Below, piece by piece: positions 1 through 6,346 of a stretch of DNA of 64,000 nt. The notes under the pieces were generated by a model. It was not told where the DNA came from, ran no database searches, and saw nothing but the letters and a program-made list of their open reading frames with translations. This DNA comes from Herbidospora daliensis. GTDB taxonomy: Bacteria > Actinomycetota > Actinomycetes > Streptosporangiales > Streptosporangiaceae. Numbering within the stretch: the first letter of the stretch is position 1; each line of letters starts with the position of its first letter. The position numbers and the translations under genes were made by a program. The stretch lies in NCBI RefSeq assembly GCF_001570585.1, contig NZ_BBXF01000005.1:1018333-1082332 (forward strand). Direction: 5' to 3'.

Positions 1-124
1 CGCCGTCGCACCCCTCGTCGACGAGCCGCCGGCAGTGGGCGCCGAAGGCGTCGTAGTCGACGGTCAGGTCGCGGGTGAAGGGGAGCGCGGTGGCCACCAT
101 GATTCCGTGCCAAGGTCGGATCAC
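1..124 (-). CDS. DapA-family (dihydrodipicolinate synthase/NAL superfamily) enzyme, N-terminal fragment
   Basis: Only the first 41 codons are in the window; the gene continues past base 1. The GTG start at 124 gives VIRPWHGIMVATALPF followed by a YDAFGAHCRRLVDEGCDG segment, the usual N-terminus of class I aldolase-fold DapA homologues. GTG overlaps the stop of the upstream oxidoreductase by 4 bp (GTGA), so translation is probably coupled; an internal ATG at 100 is less likely because it removes the conserved PWHG segment. Next to a heterotrimeric FAD/Fe-S dehydrogenase, the best functional guess is the deaminase that acts on the pyrroline product of hydroxyproline oxidation. This is inferred from context; the catalytic Lys and Tyr lie outside the window. 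Confidence 0.75.
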   Translation of the reverse strand, partial: MIRPWHGIMVATALPFTRDLTVDYDAFGAHCRRLVDEGCDG

Positions 125-1365
125 GCGTTGTCCTCTCGATCGTGCAGGGTCAGGTCTGCGAGGGTGATCGGCTGGGCGAACGGCCGTTTCTGGGGGGCCG
201 GCTCATGCCCGGTGAGCCTGGCGACGGCGTGGCCGCACATGCGGCCCTGGCACCAGCCCATTCCGGGCCGGGCCAGCAGCTTGAGGGTGCGGGGGTCGTG
301 CGCGCCGAGGTCGCGGGCCTCGTCGATCGCGCGCAGGGTGACCTCCTCGCAGCGGCACACGACGGTGTCGGGCGTGAGCCAGTCACGCCAGCCGTCGCGG
401 ACCGGATAGGAGCGTTCGAGGGCCCGCGCGAAGCGGCGCAGCCGCGCCTTCTCGGCGAGCAGCCGGGGCGGCGGTTCCCCGACCAGGGAGTGGACGGCCA
501 GCGCGCCCTCGACGACGGCGCTCGGCGCGCCCGCGACCCCGGTCACCTCTCCGGCGGCCAGCACGCCCTCGACGGAGGTGCGCTGCCGGTCGTCGGCGAC
601 GACGTGGTCGCCGCTGAGCTCACAGCCGAGCTGGAGGGCCAGGTCGACCTGCGGGGTGAAGCCGTAGCCGACCGCGACGGTGTCACAGTCGACGGTGCGC
701 CAGGCGTAGGGCCGCCATTCGGGGGTGAGCCGGGCGACGGTGACGCCCTCGACGGAGTCCTTGCCGTGGGCGGCGACCACGGCGTGCCCGGTCCGGTACG
801 GCACCCGCGCCGCCGCCAGCCGCCGGACGTAGGCCAGCGCCTCCGCGGCCTTCGACGGGTTGCGGGCCAGGGCGGCGGCCATCAGGGGCGAGGGCCGGTT
901 GGCCTCCAGGACCTCCTTGACCCGCACCCCCGCCTCCAGCAGCGTGACCGCCACGGGCAGCAGGAACGGCCCGGTCCCGGCCACCACCATCTCGGCGCCG
1001 GGCCTGATCCGCTCCCCCTTGACCAGGGCCTGCGCGCCCCCGGCGGTCAGGACGCCGGGCAGGTCCCAGCCCGGGAACGGCAGCACCGTGTCGTGGGCGC
1101 CGGTCGCGATCAGCAGGGTGGCGGCGGTCGTGGTGGCGGACGCGTGGACCTGGAAGCCGCCCGGCGACTTCTCCACCGCCCACACCCGCTGCCCCAGCTT
1201 CACCTCGACGCCGGTCAGGCGGGGCTGCGCGGCCCCCCGGAGGAACTGGCCGCCGGTGCGGGCGTAGCCGTCGATCAGGGCGACGCGCAGCCCGCGCTTT
1301 GCCGCCACCCGGGCGGCGGTCAGCCCGGCGGGACCGGCCCCGACGACGGCGAGGTCGTAGCTCAC
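121..1365 (-). CDS. NAD(P)/FAD-binding subunit of a heterotrimeric amino-acid dehydrogenase (HcnB/OoxA/LhpE type)
   Basis: This 414-residue protein has an N-terminal Rossmann dinucleotide motif (VVGAGPAGLTAA, about residues 6-17). A second nucleotide-binding region (MVVAGTGPFLLPVAV) lies in the middle, and a C-terminal BFD-like [2Fe-2S] module shows VCRCEEVT and WCQGRMCG cysteines. This is the layout of the large subunit of opine oxidase, HCN synthase and D-hydroxyproline dehydrogenase complexes. The GTG start at 1365 overlaps the stop of the small [2Fe-2S] gene (GTGA), and the 3' end overlaps the DapA-like gene by 4 bp, so the four genes form a tightly coupled operon. It likely passes electrons from the DAO-type subunit to the respiratory chain. 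The substrate is inferred only from the neighbours. Confidence 0.85.
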   Translation of the reverse strand: MSYDLAVVGAGPAGLTAARVAAKRGLRVALIDGYARTGGQFLRGAAQPRLTGVEVKLGQRVWAVEKSPGGFQVHASATTTAATLLIATGAHDTVLPFPGWDLPGVLTAGGAQALVKGERIRPGAEMVVAGTGPFLLPVAVTLLEAGVRVKEVLEANRPSPLMAAALARNPSKAAEALAYVRRLAAARVPYRTGHAVVAAHGKDSVEGVTVARLTPEWRPYAWRTVDCDTVAVGYGFTPQVDLALQLGCELSGDHVVADDRQRTSVEGVLAAGEVTGVAGAPSAVVEGALAVHSLVGEPPPRLLAEKARLRRFARALERSYPVRDGWRDWLTPDTVVCRCEEVTLRAIDEARDLGAHDPRTLKLLARPGMGWCQGRMCGHAVARLTGHEPAPQKRPFAQPITLADLTLHDREDNA

Positions 1366-1598
1366 GGGCCCACCTCGTCGCCCGCGCGCGCCACGGTCTG
1401 GCAGGCCCGCTGGTCGGGGACGCCGTTGACGGTGAGCAGGCAGTCGAAGCAGGCGCCGATGGCGCAGAAGAGGCCGCGCGGCCGGCCGCCGAACCGGGTG
1501 GTGCGCCACGACCGGATCCCGGCGGCGTGCAGGGCGGCCCCGATCGACTGGCCTTCCTCGGCGCTGATCGCACGGCCTTCGAAGCGGAACTCGATCAC
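1362..1598 (-). CDS. Small [2Fe-2S] subunit of heterotrimeric amino-acid dehydrogenase
   Basis: The 78-residue product is a truncated plant-type ferredoxin fold. It begins VIEFRFEGR and has the cysteine pattern FCAIGACFDC followed by a fourth Cys in QRACQT, that is Cx4Cx2C then about 12 residues then C. Such short ferredoxin-like proteins are the gamma subunits of SoxBDAG-like, HcnA-like and hydroxyproline dehydrogenase complexes. The GTG start at 1598 overlaps the stop of the upstream FAD subunit by 4 bp, and its own stop overlaps the next gene by 4 bp, consistent with equal-stoichiometry subunits. Confidence 0.85.
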   Translation of the reverse strand: MIEFRFEGRAISAEEGQSIGAALHAAGIRSWRTTRFGGRPRGLFCAIGACFDCLLTVNGVPDQRACQTVARAGDEVGP

Positions 1599-2698
1599 GC
1601 GAACCTCCCGGGGGCGAAGGGCGCCGGGTCGACCGGCGGCGTCCCGCCGGCGACCTGCGCGGTGATCATCTCGGCGGTGGCCGGAGCCAGGCCGATGCCC
1701 GCGCCCTCGTGCCCGCAGGCGTGGAAGAGGCCGCCGAGCCGGTGGTCGGGCCCGATGACCGGCAGGTGATCGGGCGAGTACGGCCGCAGCCCCGCGTAGG
1801 CCCGCATGACCTGCGCGTCCGCCAGCACCGGGAACAGCCCGACCGCCTGCCGGGCGAGTTTGGCCAGGACGGTGTAGTCGATGGCGGTGTCGTAGCCGAC
1901 CCGCTGGCGGGAGGCCCCGATGAGCACGGTGCCCGCTTGGGTCGACTCGATGACGCCGGAGGTCTCCAGCCCCTCGGCGTCGCTGGCGACGTTGGTGACG
2001 TAGGCCGCCGTGTAGACCTTGTGCCGGACCGGCGGGACGGCGAACGGCTGGGTGACCAGGATGAACCCCTTGCGCGGCCGGATCGGCAGGGGCGCCTGCG
2101 CGAAGCTTCCGGCCCACGTTCCCGCGGCGTTGACGACGGCGTCGGCGTACAGGTCGCCCTGACCCGTGCGCACGCCGGTCACCCGGTCGCCGGAGACGAG
2201 AAAACGCTCCACGGCGGTCTGGACCAGGCGCGCGCCGGACGCCCTGAGCAGGCGGGCGGCGGCCAGCATGGGCTGCACCTGCGCGTCCTGCGGGTAGTGG
2301 ACGCCCCCGGCGAGACCCTCGGCGAGGTGCGGCTCGAGGTCGCGGGGGTCGACCACGGCCGACTCGACCCCCTGCTGGCTCGCGGCGAAGGCCGTGAGGG
2401 CGTCGAGGACCTCCGGGGTCTCGGCAACGACCAGGCCGCCCTTGGCCTCCCACTCGAAGCCGCCGCACTCGGCGTCGAGCTCGCGCCAGAGCGTGTTGGA
2501 CCGGAGGGCCAGCTCCAGTTCGGGTCCCGGTTCCTTGTCGGACACCAGGACGTTGCCCTCGCCGGCGCCGGTCGTGCCCGACGCCACTCCCCCGCGATCG
2601 ACTACCGTTACTCGCACACCGGCACGGGTCAGGGCATAGGCGCACGAAGCGCCCACGATCCCGGCTCCGACCACGAGAACGTCCACGGTTTGTACCAT
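1595..2698 (-). CDS. DAO-family FAD-dependent oxidoreductase, catalytic subunit of amino-acid dehydrogenase
   Basis: The 367-residue protein starts MVQTVDVLVVGAGIVG with a classic GxGxxG FAD-binding fold, and ends with the DAO C-terminal FAD segment (GLFHACGHEGAGIGLAPATAE). It should oxidise an N-substituted or D-amino acid and hand electrons to the [2Fe-2S] and NAD/FAD subunits encoded downstream. With the DapA-like gene, D-hydroxyproline dehydrogenase is the best candidate; a D-amino-acid, sarcosine-like or opine dehydrogenase cannot be excluded. A second ATG at 2710 is in frame (adds MSCD). Neither start has a strong ribosome binding site, and both lie in an inverted repeat that may be an operator. 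First gene of a four-gene operon, divergent from ctaA. Confidence 0.85.
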   Translation of the reverse strand: MVQTVDVLVVGAGIVGASCAYALTRAGVRVTVVDRGGVASGTTGAGEGNVLVSDKEPGPELELALRSNTLWRELDAECGGFEWEAKGGLVVAETPEVLDALTAFAASQQGVESAVVDPRDLEPHLAEGLAGGVHYPQDAQVQPMLAAARLLRASGARLVQTAVERFLVSGDRVTGVRTGQGDLYADAVVNAAGTWAGSFAQAPLPIRPRKGFILVTQPFAVPPVRHKVYTAAYVTNVASDAEGLETSGVIESTQAGTVLIGASRQRVGYDTAIDYTVLAKLARQAVGLFPVLADAQVMRAYAGLRPYSPDHLPVIGPDHRLGGLFHACGHEGAGIGLAPATAEMITAQVAGGTPPVDPAPFAPGRFA

Positions 2699-2710
2699 GT
2701 CACATGACAT
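2697..2710. promoter_or_regulatory. Inverted repeat at the start of the dehydrogenase operon (candidate operator)
   Basis: The sequence ATGTCA-CA-TGACAT has perfect 6-bp arms around a 2-bp centre and overlaps both candidate ATG codons of the DAO gene. It lies 48 bp from the divergent ctaA start. Palindromes of this size are typical of GntR/FadR-like dimers, which often control hydroxyproline and D-amino-acid operons. No regulator gene is in view, so the protein is unknown. Confidence 0.45.
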
Positions 2711-2745
2711 ATCGGCCCGCAAGAGGGACCGGCCCCCACCGCACC

Positions 2746-2751
2746 TAGCAT
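2746..2751 (+). promoter_or_regulatory. Candidate -10 element (TAGCAT) for leaderless ctaA
   Basis: TAGCAT fits the actinobacterial TANNNT -10 consensus and lies exactly 7 bp before the GTG start of ctaA, which would put transcription initiation at the start codon. No Shine-Dalgarno sequence is visible before that GTG. The -35 is not obvious. Confidence 0.4.
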
Positions 2752-2758
2752 TGACGCC

Positions 2759-3700
2759 GTGAAGCGTCTCTTCTCCTCCGTCTGGTCCCCCGCCGCCCGT
2801 GACATGCGGCTCTGGGCGCTGGCGGCGGTCGTGGTCAACGCGGGCATCACCGTCACGGGCGCGGCGGTGCGGCTCACGGGTTCGGGGCTCGGCTGCCCGA
2901 CCTGGCCCCGGTGCACCGCCGACAGTTTCGTCCCGGTCCCCCATCCGGACCACTCGCCCATCAACACCGCGATCGAGTTCGGCAACCGCATGTTCAGCCT
3001 CCTGGTGCTGGCGGTCGCCATCGCGGTGTTCCTGGCCGCGTGGAGGCTGAAGCGGCGGTCGCTGATCCCGCTGGCGCTGGTCCAGCCGCTCGGCGTGGTG
3101 TTCCAGGCCCTCTGGGGCGGGCTGGTGGTCCGCACCGCGCTCAACCCGGTCACCGTGAGCGTGCACTTCCTGGTGTCGATCGGGATGATCGCGGCGGCGT
3201 ACATGCTGTTCGCCCGGTCGGCCGAGGGCGACGGGCCGACGGTGCCGGTCGTGCATCCGTGGATCGTCGTGCTGGGCCGGGTGCTGACCGGGGCCATGCT
3301 GGTGCTGCTGGTCGCGGGCGTCGTCACGACGGGCACCGGCCCCCACTCCGGCGACGAGCGGGCCAGCCGGTTCGACTTCGACATCGAGATCGTGGCCCGC
3401 ATCCACGCCGACGTCGTGTGGGTCGTCGTCGGGCTGACCTTCGCCCTGCTGTTCGCCCTCTACCTGACCAAGGCCCCCGAGCGGGCCCGGCAGGCCGCGC
3501 TGATCCTGTTCGGCGTGGAGATCGCGCAGGGGATCATCGGGTACGTCCAGTACTTCCTCGCCGTGCCCGCCCTGCTGGTCGGGTTCCACGTGCTGGGGGC
3601 GGCCCTCGTGTGGATCGCCACCCTCCACGTCGTCCACACGCTGCGGGAGCGCAGCGAGATCACCGAGTTCGCGAACCACGAGAGGGTCGCCCGCGTCTGA
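2759..3700 (+). CDS. ctaA: Heme A synthase (COX15/CtaA)
   Basis: The 313-residue polytopic membrane protein oxidises the C8 methyl of heme O to a formyl group, giving heme A for aa3 cytochrome oxidase. About eight hydrophobic segments alternate with short loops. The first external loop carries Cys46 and Cys52 (GLGCPTWPRC), the disulfide pair found in Gram-positive CtaA proteins, and histidines expected as heme ligands occur in VSVHFLVSIGM, RIHADVVWV and GFHVLGAA. The start is GTG with no clear ribosome binding site and a TAGCAT box 7 bp upstream. Heme O synthase ctaB lies in the same window at 10246-11169 on the other strand, separated by the LPMO, CBM2, peptidase and PrsW genes. Confidence 0.95.
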   Translation: MKRLFSSVWSPAARDMRLWALAAVVVNAGITVTGAAVRLTGSGLGCPTWPRCTADSFVPVPHPDHSPINTAIEFGNRMFSLLVLAVAIAVFLAAWRLKRRSLIPLALVQPLGVVFQALWGGLVVRTALNPVTVSVHFLVSIGMIAAAYMLFARSAEGDGPTVPVVHPWIVVLGRVLTGAMLVLLVAGVVTTGTGPHSGDERASRFDFDIEIVARIHADVVWVVVGLTFALLFALYLTKAPERARQAALILFGVEIAQGIIGYVQYFLAVPALLVGFHVLGAALVWIATLHVVHTLRERSEITEFANHERVARV

Positions 3701-3706
3701 CCCTTC

Positions 3707-4372
3707 GTGAAACGAGCCGTCTTCCGGGGCGCGGTCGCGGCCAGCCTGGCCGCCCTCGCCCCCATGACCTGGGCCTGGTTGTCGAGCGACGGCCTCCGCG
3801 TCGACACCAACGACCCCCGCTGGACCGCCGGGGTCCCGGCCGCGCCGGTCGCGCTGGTGCTGGGCGCGGGGGTGGTCGGCGACTGGCCGACCGCGATGTT
3901 GCGCGACCGCCTCGACATCGGCGTGGCGCTCTACCGGGCCGGGAAGGTCCGGGCGCTGCTGCTGTCGGGCACCAACCACGTCAAGGACTACGACGAGCCC
4001 ACGGTCATGCGCGACTACCTGCTGGCCAAGGGGGTCCCGGCCGACGCCCTCGTGCTCGACTACGCGGGCCTGGACACCTGGGACTCCTGCGTCCGCGCCA
4101 AGAAGATCTTCGGCGCGTCGCGGGTGACCGTGGTCACCCAGACCTTCCACCTCCCCCGCGCGGTGACCTTGTGCCGCGAAGCCGGCCTGGCGACCTTCGG
4201 GGTCGGCGACGACTCCCAGCGCAAGTACGCGATGACGACCTACGTCTACGCCGCCCGCGAGTTCTTCGCGACCGGCAAGGCGTTCCTCGACTCGGTCGTG
4301 CTCAAGTCCGACCCCACGTTCCTGGGGCCCTACGAGACCTCGCTCGACACCGCGCTGGCGAAACGTTCATAG
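3707..4372 (+). CDS. DUF218 (SanA/YdcF/ElyC-like) exported protein
   Basis: This 221-residue protein has an N-terminal hydrophobic segment (about residues 8-25), then a DUF218 domain: VALVLGAGV, LLLSGTNH, LVLDYAGLDTWDSCVRAK and VVTQTFHLPRA match the conserved blocks of the SanA/YdcF/ElyC family, with the acidic and arginine residues expected for a SAM- or nucleotide-binding-like fold. E. coli ElyC and SanA affect envelope and vancomycin tolerance, but no reaction is established for the family. GTG start 6 bp after the ctaA stop, so probably cotranscribed with it. It ends before a strong bidirectional hairpin. Confidence 0.85.
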   Translation: MKRAVFRGAVAASLAALAPMTWAWLSSDGLRVDTNDPRWTAGVPAAPVALVLGAGVVGDWPTAMLRDRLDIGVALYRAGKVRALLLSGTNHVKDYDEPTVMRDYLLAKGVPADALVLDYAGLDTWDSCVRAKKIFGASRVTVVTQTFHLPRAVTLCREAGLATFGVGDDSQRKYAMTTYVYAAREFFATGKAFLDSVVLKSDPTFLGPYETSLDTALAKRS

Positions 4373-4450
4373 ACCCACCTGCGCCGACGTCGCCGGCGGT
4401 GGTCAGGATTCCGGCCGCCGGTTTATGGTGCGCGTGACCTCGTGACCGCG

Positions 4451-4482
4451 GAAGCCCGCCACGCATCGCCGTGGCGGGCTTC
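4451..4482. terminator. Bidirectional hairpin terminator
   Basis: A 13-bp perfect stem (GAAGCCCGCCACG / CGTGGCGGGCTTC) with a 6-base loop lies between the convergent DUF218 and LPMO genes. It has no long U tract, as is common in high-GC actinomycetes. Confidence 0.8.
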
Positions 4483-4489
4483 GCGCGTC

Positions 4490-5629
4490 CTACCCGCAGG
4501 TGCCGGGCGTGACGATCGGCGTGCCGCCGCCGCTGAAGTTCGACAGGAAACCGATCGTGACCGTGCCGTTCGGCGGGATCGTGGTGTTCCACGACAACGG
4601 CCGGAACGTCAGCGTCGTGCCGCTCTGGGTGTGGGCGGCGTTCCAGGCCGAGGTGACCGTGGTGCCGAAGGCGACGGTCACGGTGGCCGTCCACGACGAG
4701 AGCGGGGTCGAGCCGGTGTTGCGGATGGTCACGCTGCCCTGGAAGCCGCCGCCCCAGGCGCTCGCGACACCGGCGGTGACGGTGCACTGGCCCGTGGGGG
4801 TGGGCGTCGGGCTGGGGCTGACCGGCGGGCACGACGGGGCCGGGGTGGGCGCGCCGGGCTGGCATCCGGCCGGGTACGACGGGCTGGGGCTGGGGGTGAC
4901 CGGCGGGCACGACGGCGCGGGGGTGGGCGCGCCGGGCTGGCATCCCGGCGGGTACGAGGGGCTGGGCGTGGGGGTGGGGGTCGCGGTGCCGCCGAAGACC
5001 ACGTCGGAGCAGCTGTAGAAGGTCTCGGCGCTGTCGCTGCGGGTCCAGACGGCGTAGATCACGTGGCGGCCGGTCCGGACCGGCAGGGTGGCGGTCCAGC
5101 GGTAGGCGCCGTTGTCGAGGGCGGGCTGCGGGTCGGCGGTGAAGAAGGGGTTCTCCTCCATCATCGACCAGGTCAGCTGCTGGGTCGGGTCGTAGCCCTG
5201 CTTGGTGACGTACAGGCGGAACGAGCCGGGGTGGGGCACCCAGGCGCCGTACACGAAGTTGTACCGGGCGCCCGAGGTCAGGTTGGTCGAGGGCCAGTCG
5301 GTCCGGGGCAGGTCGTAGGCGGCGTACTTGGTGTTGCCGCCGGAGCAGATCTGCCCGTCGGGGATGTAGCCCCGGGTGCGGCCGGCGCCGTCGGAGCGCA
5401 GCACGCCGTACCAGTCGTAGAGGGGCTGGGTGCCGCCCTGGGCGACGGCGGCGGCGCAGGCGGCGTTCTTCGGGATGATCTGGCCGCCGGTCAGGCCGTC
5501 GACGTAGCAGGCGTAGGTGCGGCTGGCCGGATTGGTGGTGGCGCCGTGGGCCTGCGCCGACGGCGATGCGACGACCATCGCCACGAGTGCCGCCACGGCG
5601 GCCACCACGGCGATCAGGGGTCGGGTCAC
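4490..5629 (-). CDS. Secreted AA10 lytic polysaccharide monooxygenase with C-terminal CBM2
   Basis: The 379-residue product is a copper enzyme that oxidatively cleaves crystalline cellulose or chitin outside the cell. A Sec signal peptide ends in PSAQA, placing His28 (HGATTNPASR) at the mature N-terminus as half of the copper histidine brace; the second His is likely in VPHPGSFRLY. The AA10 domain runs to about residue 220. A Pro/Ser/Thr linker contains two 26-residue direct repeats with cysteines, and the last ~100 residues form a CBM2 (WGGGFQGSVTIRNTG, LSSWTATVTV, SWNTTIPPNGT). GTG at 5629 was chosen because AGAGGA sits about 7 bp upstream and a canonical signal peptide follows. The aromatic CBM2 and adjacent CBM2 protein favour cellulose over chitin, but this is not decided. 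Confidence 0.93.
   Translation of the reverse strand: MTRPLIAVVAAVAALVAMVVASPSAQAHGATTNPASRTYACYVDGLTGGQIIPKNAACAAAVAQGGTQPLYDWYGVLRSDGAGRTRGYIPDGQICSGGNTKYAAYDLPRTDWPSTNLTSGARYNFVYGAWVPHPGSFRLYVTKQGYDPTQQLTWSMMEENPFFTADPQPALDNGAYRWTATLPVRTGRHVIYAVWTRSDSAETFYSCSDVVFGGTATPTPTPSPSYPPGCQPGAPTPAPSCPPVTPSPSPSYPAGCQPGAPTPAPSCPPVSPSPTPTPTGQCTVTAGVASAWGGGFQGSVTIRNTGSTPLSSWTATVTVAFGTTVTSAWNAAHTQSGTTLTFRPLSWNTTIPPNGTVTIGFLSNFSGGGTPIVTPGTCG
4820..4975. repeat. Two 78-bp tandem repeats encoding the LPMO linker
   Basis: Two adjacent 78-bp units (4820-4897 and 4898-4975) are nearly identical and encode 26-residue repeats of the type SPSYPAGCQPGAPTPAPSCPPV. Each unit has two cysteines, unusual for an LPMO-CBM linker. 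The unit is a multiple of three, so copy number can vary without frameshift. Confidence 0.85.
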
Positions 5630-5742
5630 AATGCGGTCCTCTCGATCGGGGGCATGCGTGGTACGCCCTCCGGAAAGACGGCCCACCCGGATGCGGGGGG
5701 CCCGATGACCTGCGTGACGATCCGGACGATGGCACCGGCCCG

Positions 5743-5769
5743 GCCGGGCCGTCGAGGAGACGGCCCGGC
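5743..5769 (-). terminator. Hairpin terminator after the CBM2 protein gene
   Basis: A perfect 11-bp stem (GCCGGGCCGTC / GACGGCCCGGC) with a GAGGA loop lies about 35 bp beyond the stop of the CBM2 gene. It separates this gene from the LPMO start, so the two secreted proteins are probably transcribed separately. Confidence 0.7.
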
Positions 5770-5803
5770 GAACGGCGCTGACCTGCGGATATCGCTGAAC
5801 GTT

Positions 5804-6235
5804 TCAGCCGCAGTAGATGTCGGCGATGGTCGGGGTCTCTTTCGCGTCGCCCTTGAAGCCCGCCACCTCGGTCGCGCCGGGCTTGAGCACCTTGTTCCAC
5901 TTCTCGGCGTGGATCATCACCGAGGGCCCGCTCTGCATCCAGGTGCCGTTCCACGACTGGTTGATCTTCGCCTCCAGCGGGACGTTCCACTGGACGTACC
6001 AGTCGTTGATCGGCACCGTGCCGGTGTTGGTGATCTTGGCCTCACCCTGGAAACCCCCAGGCCAGGTGGTGATCAGCTGCACGTCGGCGGTGCACTTGGC
6101 GGCCTCGATCGTGGGCGAGGGCGCGGGGTGGAAGTGCACCGGCTCGGCGGACACCCCCACGATCCGCCAGGCGACCAGGGCCGCCCCGACGACCAGCACG
6201 ACGACGGCAAGGGCGGTGAGGGGGTTTCTCTTCAA
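5804..6235 (-). CDS. Membrane-anchored stand-alone CBM2 protein
   Basis: The 143-residue protein has a short basic N-terminus, one transmembrane helix (LTALAVVVLVVGAALVAW, about residues 5-22), a short spacer and a single CBM2-like domain. The domain has TWPGGFQGEAKITNTG, INDWYVQWNVP, SWNGTWMQSG and a closing cysteine pair (CTADVQ and the final YCG). No catalytic domain is present. TTG at 6235 is preferred because GGAGGG stands 6 bp upstream; an in-frame ATG at 6253 would lack a ribosome binding site. It probably sits outside the membrane as a carbohydrate-binding or substrate-sensing module. It neighbours the LPMO gene. Some actinobacterial proteins of this form are annotated only as cellulose-binding. 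Confidence 0.75.
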   Translation of the reverse strand: MKRNPLTALAVVVLVVGAALVAWRIVGVSAEPVHFHPAPSPTIEAAKCTADVQLITTWPGGFQGEAKITNTGTVPINDWYVQWNVPLEAKINQSWNGTWMQSGPSVMIHAEKWNKVLKPGATEVAGFKGDAKETPTIADIYCG

Positions 6236-6301
6236 CGGGGGCCCTCCAGGCATGACGGATCGACGGATCGTCACGTGGGTCCGGGCCCGCCGGAATTGAA
6301 A

Positions 6302-6333
6302 CACGGCCCCCGGCCGGAGCGCCAGGGGCCGTG
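6302..6333 (-). terminator. Hairpin terminator after the M14 peptidase gene
   Basis: A 9-bp stem (CACGGCCCC / GGGGCCGTG) with a 14-base loop lies directly downstream of the peptidase stop at 6347. Confidence 0.6.
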
Positions 6334-6346
6334 CCTCACTCCGTGA

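Noticed and set aside
2699..4150. The minus-strand DAO frame stays open for about 480 codons upstream of its ATG
   Set aside because: The extension is antisense to ctaA and the DUF218 gene and has a biased Arg/Asp/Gly/Pro composition; the FAD-binding motif starts directly after the ATG at 2698.
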